DNA from: Methylobacterium ajmalii
Lineage (GTDB): Bacteria > Pseudomonadota > Alphaproteobacteria > Rhizobiales > Beijerinckiaceae
NCBI RefSeq assembly: GCF_016613415.1
Contig: NZ_JACWCT010000058.1
Coordinates: 24,839-88,838 of the forward strand
DNA length: 64,000 nt
Direction of reading: 5' to 3'
This document shows, piece by piece, positions 8,141-17,200 of this stretch (position 1 is its first letter; the number at the start of each line of letters is the position of its first letter). Below the pieces are notes generated by a model. It made no database searches, was not told the origin of the DNA, and saw only the letters and a list, made by a program, of their open reading frames with translations. A program made the translations under genes and the position numbers.

Positions 8141-9886
8141 TTGGCCGTCGGAGTCAGAGCCCAGCTGCACGCGCTCACGGCGGCGGCCGTCCTGGGGATT
8201 GCCGCCATCGTGGTTCTCACGGGTTTCGCCCTGCGCGACACCATCGTCGAGGCCCGCATGACGAAGACACGGCAACTGGTCGAGGCAGCTCACAGCCTCG
8301 TGTCGGGGTTCGCCGATCAGGAACAGGCCGGACATTTGTCCCGCGATCAGGCCCAGCGGCTGGCGATATCGGCGTTGAAGGCGATGCGCTACGACGCAGC
8401 CGAGTACTTCTGGGTCAACGACATGTCCCCGCGCATGATCATGCACCCGACCCGGCCCAAGCTCGACGGCACGAGCCTCTCCGAGCTCAAGGACCCGAAC
8501 GGCAAGGCCCTCTTCGTCGAGATGGTCGCTGTGGTGCGCAGAGCCGGCAGCGGTTTCGTGCCCTACCAGTGGCCGAAGCCCGGCGAGGACGAGCCGGTCG
8601 ACAAGATCTCCTACGTGAAGGGCGTCGCGCCCTGGGGCTGGATCGTCGGCTCGGGCGTCTACGCCGACGATACCGCGGCGCATGTCCGGGATGCACTCCT
8701 CGGCCTGCTCAAGGGCGTCGCCCTCGCGACGGCCGTGATCGTGGCCCTCGCCCTGTCGATCGGGCGTTCGATCGCCGGAAAGATCAGCCACCTGGCGCGC
8801 GTGATGCGCGAGCTGGCCGAGGGCCGTCTCCAGCAGGAGATCCCTTCCGTCGAGCGGCGCGACGAGATCGGCGCGATGGCCAACGCCGTGCTGGTGTTCC
8901 GCGACAACGCGATCGAGCGCGGGCGTCTCGAGGGGCAAGTGACGCTCACCGAGCGGGAGAAGGAGCAGCGCATCCAGGATCTCGAGGCGAGCCTCGCCGC
9001 CTTCCGCCAGGCGATGGGCCAGGTCGTGAAGACGGTCGCGACCAACACCGCCGAGATGCAGCGCACCGCCGAGGCGCTGACGGCGATCTCGAGCCAGACC
9101 TCGCAGGAAGCCGATGCGGCGACGCGGGCGTCGAGCCAGACCTCCGGGCACGTCACGATGATGGCCGCCTCGACCGACCAGCTCTCGGGCTCGATCCAGG
9201 AGATCTCCCGGCAGGTCCAGGGCGTCGCCGCCATCGTGCGGCAAGGCAGCGAGACGGCGACGGCTTCGGCGGGCCAGGCGCGGGCGATGGCGGAAATCGG
9301 CGAGCGCATCGCGGCGGTGATCGGCTCGGTCCAGGCGATCGCCTCGCAGACGAACCTGCTGGCCCTGAACGCGACCATCGAGTCGGCGCGGGCCGGGGAG
9401 GCGGGCAGGGGCTTCGCGGTGGTCGCCGCCGAGGTGAAGGTCCTGGCGGGCCAGACGGCGCAGGCGAGCGAGGAGATCGTCGCCCGCGTCGGCGAGATCC
9501 GGGCGACGACGCGCCGGGTCCTCGATGCCAACGAGCAGCTCGTCGGCATGATGCGGGACATCCTCACGGCGACGACCGCCGTCGCCTCGGCGGTCGAGGA
9601 GCAGAACGCCGCCACCGGCGACATCGCCCGCAGCGTGCAGCTGGCGGCGGACGGCACCGAGAAGCTCGCCCTCAACATCGCGGAAGTCCGCTCGGAGGCG
9701 CGGGAGACCGAGCGGAACGCGGGGGCGGTTCTCGACGCCGCGAGGACGATGCGGTCGCAATCCTCGCTGATCGAGGAGCAGGTCAGCACCTTCGTGCGCG
9801 TGCTCCAGGAGGGCCCCCTCGCGCGTCGCCAGGGGGGCTCCGACGGGCCGCATCCCGATCGAGAGCGACGCGCCCGTATCGCCTGA
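8141..9886 (+). CDS. Methyl-accepting chemotaxis protein with single Cache domain
   Basis: 581 residues. The start is TTG 8141, placed just after a near-consensus AGGAGG (8130-8135). A first membrane helix (about 10-30, [19 protein letters not shown]) precedes a single Cache_2-type periplasmic sensor (about 35-180) with the family-typical [19 protein letters not shown] and [22 protein letters not shown] second helix (about 187-207), a HAMP domain and a cytoplasmic signalling helix bundle follow. The bundle tip reads [20 protein letters not shown], the site of CheA/CheW contact. It has no CheB/CheR-tethering pentapeptide at the C-terminus. Such receptors commonly sense small organic acids; the ligand is not known here. 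Confidence 0.93.
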   Translation: MAVGVRAQLHALTAAAVLGIAAIVVLTGFALRDTIVEARMTKTRQLVEAAHSLVSGFADQEQAGHLSRDQAQRLAISALKAMRYDAAEYFWVNDMSPRMIMHPTRPKLDGTSLSELKDPNGKALFVEMVAVVRRAGSGFVPYQWPKPGEDEPVDKISYVKGVAPWGWIVGSGVYADDTAAHVRDALLGLLKGVALATAVIVALALSIGRSIAGKISHLARVMRELAEGRLQQEIPSVERRDEIGAMANAVLVFRDNAIERGRLEGQVTLTEREKEQRIQDLEASLAAFRQAMGQVVKTVATNTAEMQRTAEALTAISSQTSQEADAATRASSQTSGHVTMMAASTDQLSGSIQEISRQVQGVAAIVRQGSETATASAGQARAMAEIGERIAAVIGSVQAIASQTNLLALNATIESARAGEAGRGFAVVAAEVKVLAGQTAQASEEIVARVGEIRATTRRVLDANEQLVGMMRDILTATTAVASAVEEQNAATGDIARSVQLAADGTEKLALNIAEVRSEARETERNAGAVLDAARTMRSQSSLIEEQVSTFVRVLQEGPLARRQGGSDGPHPDRERRARIA

Positions 9887-10457
9887 CGGGACGGGCGGCT
9901 GGGGATCGTTGCCCGGCACGCTCGCGATGGACGCCGGAGCCTGAGTTCGAGCGTCCGTCGCGTGCAGCAACCCCTCGCTCGCACCGGCTTTCGAAGGGGA
10001 GATTCGCCCCCGACCCGGGCTCGCGGCCGCGATCACCGCGCGGCTGACGGTGCCGATCCCGGCGGCCCGCCAGCGCGAGCCCGACACCGGCCGAAACCGG
10101 CAACCGTGCTCGTGCGGACCCGGTGCCCGCGCCGTCATCCGATCGACGCTTCGCCCCGAGCATCTGCGGCGCAAGGCATCGGCCGACTTGCTCCCGTGGG
10201 CCATCCGGTCCCCTCGATCCGACCGGAGCCGCGCGTCGTCGGGGAGAAGGGCCGCCAGGCGCAGGACCGCGAACGCGAAGAAGGCGCGTCCGGGCTGAGG
10301 CGGCGCCCGTCTCGGCGGCCGAAGCCCTGGACCTGTTCAGGACGGCTTGCGTCCTCGGGGCCCGATCGGGACCGGCGCGGTTGTCGTTCATGCCACCCCG
10401 CCGTGGCTGGGCGCACGCTCACCGCCCGGCATCGACCCGGTCGAGGTCAGCCCCGTC
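9887..10457. other. 571-bp intergenic region between convergent chemoreceptor genes
   Basis: This lies between the plus-strand Cache receptor and the minus-strand PAS receptor. Arg-rich open frames on both strands here (for example 10050-10298) have no ribosome site and no recognisable motif, and are treated as GC artefacts. No clear terminator was picked out. Confidence 0.45.
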
Positions 10458-11942
10458 TCATCCGACGGACCGGGAGAGCTCCCGGACGTGCCGGGTGGCG
10501 GCCTCGATCGCCCCGTTGGCATCGGCGATGGAGGCCATGCCGCCGGCGAAGGCCGAGACGTTCCGGGCGAGCGCGGCCATGCTGCCGGAGATCTCCCGGG
10601 TCACCGCGGACTGCTCCTCGACCGCCGCCGCGACCGCCGTCGAGATCGCGTCGAGCCCCTGGATCGTGCCGCGGATCGACCGGATGGCCGTGGCGGCCTC
10701 CTGCGTGGTCGCCTGGACCCCCGAGATCTGGTCACGGATCTGGGTCGTGGCCGTCGCGGTCTGCCCGGCCAGGGCCTTCACCTCGGCCGCCACCACGGCG
10801 AAGCCGCGGCCGGCCGGGCCGGCGCGGGCGGCCTCGATGGTGGCGTTCAGCGCCAGCAGGTTGGTCTGCGCGGCGATGGCCTGGATCATCCCGACGACGT
10901 CGCCGATCCGCGCGGCCAGATCGCTCAGGCCCTCGACCACGGCGCCGGTGTGCCGGGCCTGCGCGACCGCCTCGGCGGCCATCCGGGCGGCGGAGCCGAC
11001 CTGCTGGCTGACCTCGCCGACCGAGACCGACAGCGCCTCGGCCCCCGAGGCGACGCCTCGGATGTCGTCCGAGACGCGCCCGGTCAGGTCCATGGCCTCG
11101 GCGGTGCGGGCGCTCGCGCCCCGGACCGAGGCCGCGACGGCGTCGAGTTCGAGGCCGATCGTCCGTTGCGCCTCGTGCCGCCGGCGGCGCTCCTGCACCT
11201 GGGCGGTGATGTCGGCGGCGAACTTCACCACCTTCAGCACCTTGCCGCCCGGCGCGAGGATCGGGTTGTAGGTCGCCTGGATCCAGACCTCGCGCCCGCC
11301 CTTGGCGATGCGGCGGAACTCGCCGGCCTCGAAGGCGCCGCGGCCCAGCCGCTGCCAGAACCCGAGATAGGCCTCGCTCGCCCGTTCCGTGGGATCGACG
11401 AACAGGCCGTGGTGGCGGCCCCGGACCTCGTCGAGCGCGTAGCCCATCGCGTCGAGGAAGTTGGCGTTGGCGCCGAGGATCGTCCCGGCCGGGTCGAAGG
11501 CGATGACCGCCTGGGAGCGGTGGAGGGCGGCGATCTGGCCGGCGAGGTCGAGGGCGTGCAGCTTGTGCGCCGTGATGTCGGTCGCGAACTTGATGACCTT
11601 GACGACGCGTCCCGACCGGTCGAGCACCGGATTGTAGCTGGCCTGGATCCAGACCGGCCGGCCGTCCTTGGCGACGCGCTCGAACTCGGCCACCTGGTGG
11701 GCGCCCCGGCCCAGGGCCTCCCAGAAGCTCCGGTATTCCGGACTGTCTCGGTGGCTCGTCTCGACGAACAGGCTGTGGTGGCGGCCCCGGACCTCGTCGA
11801 GCGCGTAGCCCATGGCGGCCAGGAACCGGTCGTTGGCCGTCAGGATGGTGCCGTCGGGGGCGAACTCGATGACGGCCTGGGAGCGATCCAGGGCCTCGAA
11901 CTTGGCCCTCAGGTCGCCGGAGACGGACACCGAACCAAACAT
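10458..11942 (-). CDS. Soluble PAS-PAS methyl-accepting chemotaxis protein
   Basis: 494 residues from ATG 11940-11942 (MFGSVSVSG...), preceded by AGGGATTTTATC. An ATG 42 nt further upstream lacks a ribosome site. It has no membrane segment. Two PAS/PAC repeats (about 15-130 and 135-255) are close paralogues. Each has 'RSQAVI-F-GTIL-AN-FL-AMGYALDEVRGRHH', 'W-LGRGA' and a PAC tail 'VWIQA-YNP-L---G-V-KV-KFA-DITA'. A compact signalling domain follows with [20 protein letters not shown] at the tip and [22 protein letters not shown] receptors of this build usually detect redox state, flavin or haem ligands from the cytoplasm. An AT-rich upstream gap (11943-12067) suggests its own promoter. Confidence 0.93.
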   Translation of the reverse strand: MFGSVSVSGDLRAKFEALDRSQAVIEFAPDGTILTANDRFLAAMGYALDEVRGRHHSLFVETSHRDSPEYRSFWEALGRGAHQVAEFERVAKDGRPVWIQASYNPVLDRSGRVVKVIKFATDITAHKLHALDLAGQIAALHRSQAVIAFDPAGTILGANANFLDAMGYALDEVRGRHHGLFVDPTERASEAYLGFWQRLGRGAFEAGEFRRIAKGGREVWIQATYNPILAPGGKVLKVVKFAADITAQVQERRRRHEAQRTIGLELDAVAASVRGASARTAEAMDLTGRVSDDIRGVASGAEALSVSVGEVSQQVGSAARMAAEAVAQARHTGAVVEGLSDLAARIGDVVGMIQAIAAQTNLLALNATIEAARAGPAGRGFAVVAAEVKALAGQTATATTQIRDQISGVQATTQEAATAIRSIRGTIQGLDAISTAVAAAVEEQSAVTREISGSMAALARNVSAFAGGMASIADANGAIEAATRHVRELSRSVG

Positions 11943-12067
11943 GATAAAATCCCTGGATTTATTTTTTATCGGTATTGCAGGCATGCATTAAAATATATTA
12001 AATCCATTGCACATCTAAAGCATAACAGGGTGTTTTTCGCATCCAATAGGCCGTTCGATCTAAGCGT

Positions 12068-12973
12068 TCAGCCGACCATCGCCGGCTCCATGTCGGGGCC
12101 GGCCACCGCCACCCGGTCCCGCCCGCCGCGCTTGGCCGCGTACAGGGCGACGTCGGCGCGCTTGAGCAGGCTGTCGACGGTGTCGCCGGGCGCCCACTCG
12201 CTCAGGCCGATGCTGGCGGTGAAGCGCAGGTCCGGCAGTCCCGGGACCGTGCCCGCCGCGCACTGGATGCGGATGCGATGGGCCGCCACCGCGGCGCCGG
12301 CGATGCCGTGGCCGGGCATCAGCACGGCGAATTCCTCGCCTCCGAGGCGGCCCGCGGTCGCCCTGGTCTCGCCGGTCTCGCGCAGGATCTGCGCCACGCG
12401 GCGGATCACCTGGTCGCCGATGTCGTGGCCGAAGCGGTCGTTGATCGACTTGAAGTGGTCGATGTCGACCTGGAGCATCGCCAGCGGGTTCTCGGCCGAG
12501 GCGGCGGCGACGTCGCTCTCGGCCCGGCGCATCAGGGCGCCGCGGTTGAGGAGCTGCGTGAGGTGGTCGGTGTCGGCCTGGCGGATGAGGGCGCGCTGGA
12601 GGCCGAGCACCCGCTCGGCCGCGCGCAGGCGGCCGTGGAGCTCCTGGGGGCTCGGCGGCTTCGACAGGAAGTCGTCGGCGCCGCTGTCCAGAACCTCGCC
12701 GAGGGGCCGGTCGTCGCGCGCGCTCGACATCACCAGGATGGTGAGGGGGCGGCGCTCGTCGACCAGCGCCCGCAGCGACCAGCACAGCTCGAGCCCGCCG
12801 AGCGGCTCGACCTCGAGGCTGGTGAGGACGCAGGCGACCGAGGGGTCGGCCTCGACATGGGCCAGCGCCGCGGCGGAGTTCGAGAACGCCACGACGGTGT
12901 GGCCGCCGGCCTCGAGCATGCCGGCGACGATCTTGAGGACGACGCGGCTCGGATCGATCAGGGCGACGTGCAC
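12068..12973 (-). CDS. Receiver-GGDEF diguanylate cyclase with a degenerate receiver
   Basis: 301 residues, GTG start at 12971-12973 with GAAGG upstream. Residues 1-120 fold as a response-regulator receiver: D7 in LIDPSR and K105 in FLSKPP are present. The usual phospho-accepting Asp is Ser (S52 in CVLTSLEVEPLGG), and the acidic pair is reduced to one Asp. Residues 135-295 are a GGDEF domain with DHLTQLLNR, VDIDHFKSIND and an intact RLGGEEFAVL active-site loop. The inhibitory RxxD motif five residues before it is absent (ETRA instead). The protein should make cyclic di-GMP without classical phosphorylation control or product inhibition. It is 12 nt downstream of the Cache-GGDEF gene, likely the same operon. 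Confidence 0.9.
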   Translation of the reverse strand: MHVALIDPSRVVLKIVAGMLEAGGHTVVAFSNSAAALAHVEADPSVACVLTSLEVEPLGGLELCWSLRALVDERRPLTILVMSSARDDRPLGEVLDSGADDFLSKPPSPQELHGRLRAAERVLGLQRALIRQADTDHLTQLLNRGALMRRAESDVAAASAENPLAMLQVDIDHFKSINDRFGHDIGDQVIRRVAQILRETGETRATAGRLGGEEFAVLMPGHGIAGAAVAAHRIRIQCAAGTVPGLPDLRFTASIGLSEWAPGDTVDSLLKRADVALYAAKRGGRDRVAVAGPDMEPAMVG

Positions 12974-12985
12974 GGCAGGCCTTCT

Positions 12986-14605
12986 TCAGGATGCGAGGGG
13001 GAAGGGGAGGGGGCCGCCGGGCTGCCGGCCGGCCGCGCCGCAATGCGCCGGGGCGGCTTCGTCGCTCGCCGGGTGCATCCAGCTCGCGATCTCGCCCGGC
13101 ACGGCGTCGTCCGCCATCAGCGCGTAGCATGTGCGGTCGCGCCCGGCGGCCTTGGCCTCGTAGAGGGCGGCGTCGGCGAGGCGCAACAGCTCGGCCGCCT
13201 CCCCGCCGGCGCGCGGCATCCCGAAGGCCAGGCCGATGCTGACGGTGATCCGGCCGACCGGGCCGTCCCGCGCCTCCACGAGGAGGCAGCCGACGGCTTC
13301 ATGCACGTTCTCGGCGACGCGGGCGGCGCCCTCGGCGTCGGTGTCCGGCAGGAGGACGGCGAATTCCTCGCCGCCGAGACGCGCCACGAGGTCGCCCGGC
13401 CGGCGCGCGCTCGCCGACAGGGCGCCGGCGAGCGCCACCAGCACCCGGTCGCCGCCCTCGTGCCCGTGGCGGTCGTTGAACCGCTTGAAGTGGTCGGCAT
13501 CGACGACGAGGAGGCCCAACGGCGAGGAGCGGCGGCGCGCCTCCGCGAAGGCGCGCTCGAACGTCTCGTCGAAGGCGCGGCGGTTGGGCAGGCCGGTGAG
13601 GGGATCGGTGCGCGAGAGCAGCGCCAGCTCGGCCTCGGCGGCATTGCGCCGGCGCAGCTCGCCCGCGACCAGGACCGACAGCCCGACCGCGAGGGCGCAC
13701 AGGGCGAGGACGACGAGGCCGATCCCGATCGCCTTTGTGCGCCAACCGGCCTCGATCTCCCGGGTCGAGAGCGCGACGCTGAGGTAGAGCGGCAGGGAGC
13801 CGACGCGGGTGAAGGTGTAGAACCGCTCCACGCCGTCGCTCGGCGTGACCCCGACGAAGCTGCCCGTGCCCTCGCGCAGGAAGCGCTGGACGTTGGGCGA
13901 GGAGGCAAAGTTCGGGGCGAGCTCCTCGTTGGGCTCGGGGTGGCGCACGATCCGGGTGCCGTCGGCGAGGAACAGCGCGATCGTGCTCCCGGGCCCGAGC
14001 CGGATCCGCTCGAACATCCGGTCGAAGTAGGACAGCGACAGGCTGCCGAGCACGATCCCGTTGAACGAGCCGTCCGCCATGGCGACGCGGCGGCTGAGCA
14101 CGATCACCGGCTTGCCGGCGAGATGCGAGATCACCGGCCGGCTGATGTGGAGCCCGAGGTCGGGATCGGCCTTGTGCGCCTTGAAATACTCGCGGTCGGC
14201 GTTGTTGAGGCGCCGCGCCGGCCAGCCGGCGGCGTCGTAGATCGCGTTGCCGTGCTCGTCGAGGACGAGCATCACGCCGAGGTCCTTGGCGTTGACGGCC
14301 CGGTCGAACAGGACGCGCTGGCGGAAGTGGGGCTTCACCTCCTCGAGATCGTAGATCTGGAGGTTCTCGATCACGCCCTGGAGGGCGAGATCGATGATCT
14401 CGACGTTGCGGTCGACGTCGCGCTCGATCACCTGGAGCAGGTTCCAGGAGGTCCGGGCGGCCTTGTCCCAGGCGTCCCGGCGCATGTCGGCCAGCATCGC
14501 CCCGCACACCGCCACCATGCCGAGGGGAGCCACGACCCCGAGGGCGGCCCAGGTCCGGGCCGAGCGCAGGCCGCGCGGCAGGAGGGAGATCAGGCGCACG
14601 CTCAT
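12986..14605 (-). CDS. Membrane diguanylate cyclase with Cache sensor
   Basis: 539 residues from ATG 14603-14605, which overlaps the stop of the HD-GYP gene by ATGA. Membrane helix about 17-40 (TWAALGVVAPLGMVAVCGAML). A periplasmic Cache domain spans about 45-275 (LLQVIERDVDRNVEIIDLAL, ADREYFKAHKADPDLGLHIS, LAGKPVIVLSRRV). The second helix is at about 283-305, followed by a GGDEF domain with DPLTGLPNRRAFDE, VDADHFKRFNDRHGHEGGD and RLGGEEFAVLLPD. The inhibitory site RPGD sits correctly before GGEEF, so feedback by cyclic di-GMP is expected. The protein is an envelope-sensing c-di-GMP synthase. Confidence 0.92.
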   Translation of the reverse strand: MSVRLISLLPRGLRSARTWAALGVVAPLGMVAVCGAMLADMRRDAWDKAARTSWNLLQVIERDVDRNVEIIDLALQGVIENLQIYDLEEVKPHFRQRVLFDRAVNAKDLGVMLVLDEHGNAIYDAAGWPARRLNNADREYFKAHKADPDLGLHISRPVISHLAGKPVIVLSRRVAMADGSFNGIVLGSLSLSYFDRMFERIRLGPGSTIALFLADGTRIVRHPEPNEELAPNFASSPNVQRFLREGTGSFVGVTPSDGVERFYTFTRVGSLPLYLSVALSTREIEAGWRTKAIGIGLVVLALCALAVGLSVLVAGELRRRNAAEAELALLSRTDPLTGLPNRRAFDETFERAFAEARRRSSPLGLLVVDADHFKRFNDRHGHEGGDRVLVALAGALSASARRPGDLVARLGGEEFAVLLPDTDAEGAARVAENVHEAVGCLLVEARDGPVGRITVSIGLAFGMPRAGGEAAELLRLADAALYEAKAAGRDRTCYALMADDAVPGEIASWMHPASDEAAPAHCGAAGRQPGGPLPFPLAS

Positions 14606-15651
14606 GCGTCGGCGGGGAAGTGCGGGGTGAAGGCCGCGGCGATCGGCCGGAAGGCGGCGACGACCGCGGGATCGAGGCGGCCCGTCATGCCCTCCAGGAT
14701 CGCCATCGCCTCCTCGCCGGGCAGCGGCGGCTTGTAGGGGCGCTGCTCGATCAGGGCGGCGTAGATGTCGCAGACCGTGACGAGGCGTACGAGGTCGGGG
14801 ATGTCGTCCTCCCGGCATCCGTCGGGGTAGCCCGATCCATCGAGCATCTCGTGGTGGGAGCGCACGACCGCGAGCATCTCGGGCTCGAAGCCCTGGCCGG
14901 CGAGCATGCGGTAGCCCTTGTCGGGGTGCTGGCGCACGATCGCCATCTCGTTCGCGTCGAGGCGGCCCGGCTTGTTGAGGATCGCCGAGGGGACGTGGAT
15001 CTTGCCGACGTCGTGCAGGAGCGCGGCCTTGGTGAGGCGGTGGCACTCGCGCTCGCCGAGCCCGAGGCTGCGGGCGAAGGCGGCGGCGAGCCCGGTGACC
15101 AGCAGGCAGTGCTGGTGGGTGGCGTCGTCGAAGCGGCGCACCGCCCGGACCCAGTCGCGGATGCCGGTGTCGCGGACCGCCTGGGCGATGAAGTCGGTCC
15201 CGGTCTCGACGACGCGGGTAGTGACGGGGCCGTCGGGCACGAACACCGAGCCGAAGAACTGGCGCGCCTCCTCGCTGGCGCGCAGGGTGCAGGGGTCGAG
15301 CACGACGGGGTGGGGAATTCCGGCGGCGGCACGGACCCGTGCGGGGTCGAAGGGCGCGCAGAGGGTCTCGGAGGCGCCGAGCGCCACGCCGAACAGCCGC
15401 GCGCGCGCCGAATTCTGGCGCAGCAGGACGACGAGGGGGGCGCCGTGGCGGGCGACCGCCAGGATGCGGCGCAGGCGGTCGAGCGCCTCGGCGCTGTGGT
15501 CCTCGACGTCCGCGAGGAGGGCCGAGGCCGGGCCGGCCGGGGCGTCGTCGTCGTAGAGGTCGCGGATCTCGCAAGCCGTGCCCTCGCCGAGGTCGCGGGC
15601 GAGCCCGCGGCTGCGGCCGGGATCGTCCGAGATCATCAGGATCCGGTGCAT
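14602..15651 (-). CDS. HD-GYP cyclic-di-GMP phosphodiesterase with receiver-like N-terminus
   Basis: 349 residues. The N-terminal ~110 residues resemble a receiver (MHRILMISDDPGRSRGLARD, with D48 in LLADVED), but the conserved Lys-Pro is replaced (LCAPFDP), so it may be degenerate. Residues 150-340 form an HD-GYP domain: LLHDVGKIHVPSAILNKPG supplies the HD pair, and HHEMLDGSGYPDG is the GYP signature. Family members hydrolyse cyclic di-GMP to pGpG or GMP at a metal centre. The stop overlaps the next gene's start by 4 nt (translational coupling with a diguanylate cyclase), so opposite activities are made together. Confidence 0.93.
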   Translation of the reverse strand: MHRILMISDDPGRSRGLARDLGEGTACEIRDLYDDDAPAGPASALLADVEDHSAEALDRLRRILAVARHGAPLVVLLRQNSARARLFGVALGASETLCAPFDPARVRAAAGIPHPVVLDPCTLRASEEARQFFGSVFVPDGPVTTRVVETGTDFIAQAVRDTGIRDWVRAVRRFDDATHQHCLLVTGLAAAFARSLGLGERECHRLTKAALLHDVGKIHVPSAILNKPGRLDANEMAIVRQHPDKGYRMLAGQGFEPEMLAVVRSHHEMLDGSGYPDGCREDDIPDLVRLVTVCDIYAALIEQRPYKPPLPGEEAMAILEGMTGRLDPAVVAAFRPIAAAFTPHFPADA

Positions 15652-15672
15652 GGTCGGGCCCCGGCGGGAGGA

Positions 15673-16221
15673 TCAGGCGAACAGGGCGTCGACGGCGTCC
15701 TGCGAGACGGCCGCGACGTCGGGCAGGGCGGGGCCGTTGAGGAGGGCGTCCTCGCCGCGGCGGCGGTCGCTGCGGGCTGCCGCGGGGGCGGCGCCGGCAC
15801 CCCAGACGCGGAGCATCTCGGCGACCCGGTCCTCGATGAAGGCGATGGTGCGCACGACCTTCGAGATGCGCTGGCCGGTCAGGTCCTGGAAGTTGCAGGC
15901 GACGAAGACGGTCTGCATCTGGGCCTGGATGGCGGCGGCATGGCCGCGCGTCGCCTCGTCGGCGGCACCGCGGACGATCCGGCCGGCGAGGTCGTCCACG
16001 GTCTCGGAGGCGCCCAGGATGGTGTTGGTGGCCCGCTCGGTGCCCTGGACGACGGCCTGGAGCTCGTCGCGGGCGCGCCCGGCATCCTGCTCCTGGCGCA
16101 GCCCGGCGATCTCTTCGCGGGTGCGCACGATCGCGTCGGAGATCGTCACCAGGTGACGCTGCAGCAGGGCCGTCTGCTCCTCGACGAGGACGGGAGCGGG
16201 AGCGGGTGAAATGCAGTCCAT
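15673..16221 (-). CDS. cheZ: Protein phosphatase CheZ
   Basis: 182 residues, helical. The catalytic signature VFVACNFQDLTGQRISKVV is intact. D113 and Q117 keep the D-x3-Q spacing of the E. coli CheZ Asp143/Gln147 pair that activates water and removes phosphate from CheY-P. The C-terminus ends in SQDAVDALFA, an acidic-hydrophobic tail like the CheY-docking peptide of CheZ. The linker (about 138-165) is Ala/Arg-rich and disordered. It is first in the run cheZ > HD-GYP > GGDEF > receiver-GGDEF, 21 nt before the HD-GYP gene. No cheA, cheW or cheY is next to it in the window. Confidence 0.9.
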   Translation of the reverse strand: MDCISPAPAPVLVEEQTALLQRHLVTISDAIVRTREEIAGLRQEQDAGRARDELQAVVQGTERATNTILGASETVDDLAGRIVRGAADEATRGHAAAIQAQMQTVFVACNFQDLTGQRISKVVRTIAFIEDRVAEMLRVWGAGAAPAAARSDRRRGEDALLNGPALPDVAAVSQDAVDALFA

Positions 16222-16431
16222 GGCGCCGTTCGCTTGCTGATCCCTATGCCGGCAGCATGCATAATCCAGGATCGCTAGGCGAGTCGGGCCCTGTCGACAT
16301 TGGTCGTTAGAATTAATCGAAGATTTATGTTATGACTTCCGTCATAAGACGTTACGGAGGGGAGCGGAACAAGACGGAAACTTCGCCACGACGACCGGCT
16401 GCACCAGCGTCATGGTGGCTTGATCATTCGT

Positions 16432-16650
16432 CTACGATCGTTCGCCGGATCGACCGGGTACGACCCGGTCCCGGGCCGCCCGGACGGTGGTGGGGAAGCG
16501 GGCGACCTCGGCGGTCAGGTGCTCGGACTGGCGCGACAGCTCCGAGGAGGCCGACAGGACCTGGGACGCCGCCGCGCCGGTCTCCTCGGCCCGGCCGGCC
16601 ACGCCCGCGATGGTCGTCGTCACCTCGCCCGCCCCGGTCGCCGCCCCCGG
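16432..16650 (-). pseudogene. C-terminal fragment of a chemoreceptor
   Basis: The minus-strand frame encodes VTTTIAGVAGRAEETGAAAS and then QVLSASSELSRQSEHLTAEV, ending in ARF..TVRAA. This is the very C-terminal helix of the signalling domain of Methylobacterium-type chemoreceptors. The rest of the receptor is missing: right where upstream codons should continue (about 16650), the sequence becomes the end of an IS21-type element. This is a relic of a receptor gene cut by, or deleted next to, the insertion sequence. Confidence 0.7.
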
Positions 16651-17200
16651 CTTGTTATCAGGCGAGGGATAAGGACCCCGTTTCCGGGGTGATCGGTGTC
16701 CAAACGAGCCCCCAGGATACGTCATCCAGACGCCTCCCATACTCGAAACGGAAGGCTCGCGGAGGATGTTGGTCGCGAAGATCCGCCGCGCGTACTTCGT
16801 GCAGCATAAGCCGATCAAGCAGATCTGCCGGGAGCTGAAACTCTCCCGCAAGGTCGTCAGGAAGGGGGCCCGCCCGGAGACAACCATCTTCCGCTACACC
16901 CGCAGCGTCCAGCCTGCGCCCGAGCTCGGGTCCTGGCGCGACGAGCTCGACCGCATGCTGGCGGCCCATGCCGGGAAGCCGGCGCGGGATCGGCTGACGC
17001 TGACCCGGATCTTCGAAGCGCTGCGGGGACTCGGCTACGAGGGCGGCTATGATGCCGTCCGTCGCTACGCCAAGACGCGGAAGCGCCAGCAGGCCGGCGT
17101 GACGGCTCCCGCCTTCGTGCCGCTCGCCTGTGTCCCCGTGCTCGCCCGCAAGCCCGGCGCGCTGCGCAACGGCGCCCCGTTCAAGGACTGGGTCCTACCG
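16651..17200 (+). mobile_element. Decayed IS21-family insertion sequence
   Basis: Contains a truncated istA (16766-17194) preceded by about 110 bp that looks like the IS left end, including a CCCCG-TTTC-CGGGG hairpin near 16676-16690. No istB and no matching right inverted repeat are visible. The element abuts the chemoreceptor fragment on the left and the stop codon of the FadR-type regulator on the right, so it marks a past rearrangement between signalling and lactate genes. Confidence 0.75.
16766..17194 (+). pseudogene. istA: Internally deleted istA transposase fragment (IS21 family)
   Basis: The ATG at 16766 follows GGAGG. The first ~118 residues (MLVAKIRRAYFVQHKPIKQI, CRELKLSRKVVRK, LTLTRIFEALRGLGYEGGYD, AVRRYAKTRK) are the helix-turn-helix N-terminus of IS21 IstA. 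After AFVPL the reading jumps to VPVLARKPGALRNGAPFKDW, a segment that in intact IstA lies far downstream. The DDE catalytic core is therefore missing and the protein cannot be active. The frame then runs on into antisense of the neighbouring regulator, which is meaningless sequence. Confidence 0.8.

Noticed and set aside
10347..13127. 926-codon plus-strand open frame across chemoreceptor and GGDEF genes
   Set aside because: Runs antisense through two genes with clear PAS, signalling and GGEEF motifs; composition is Gly/Arg/Asp-rich with no domain.
12278..14737. 819-codon plus-strand open frame
   Set aside because: Antisense to the Cache-GGDEF and receiver-GGDEF genes; no recognisable motif or ribosome site.
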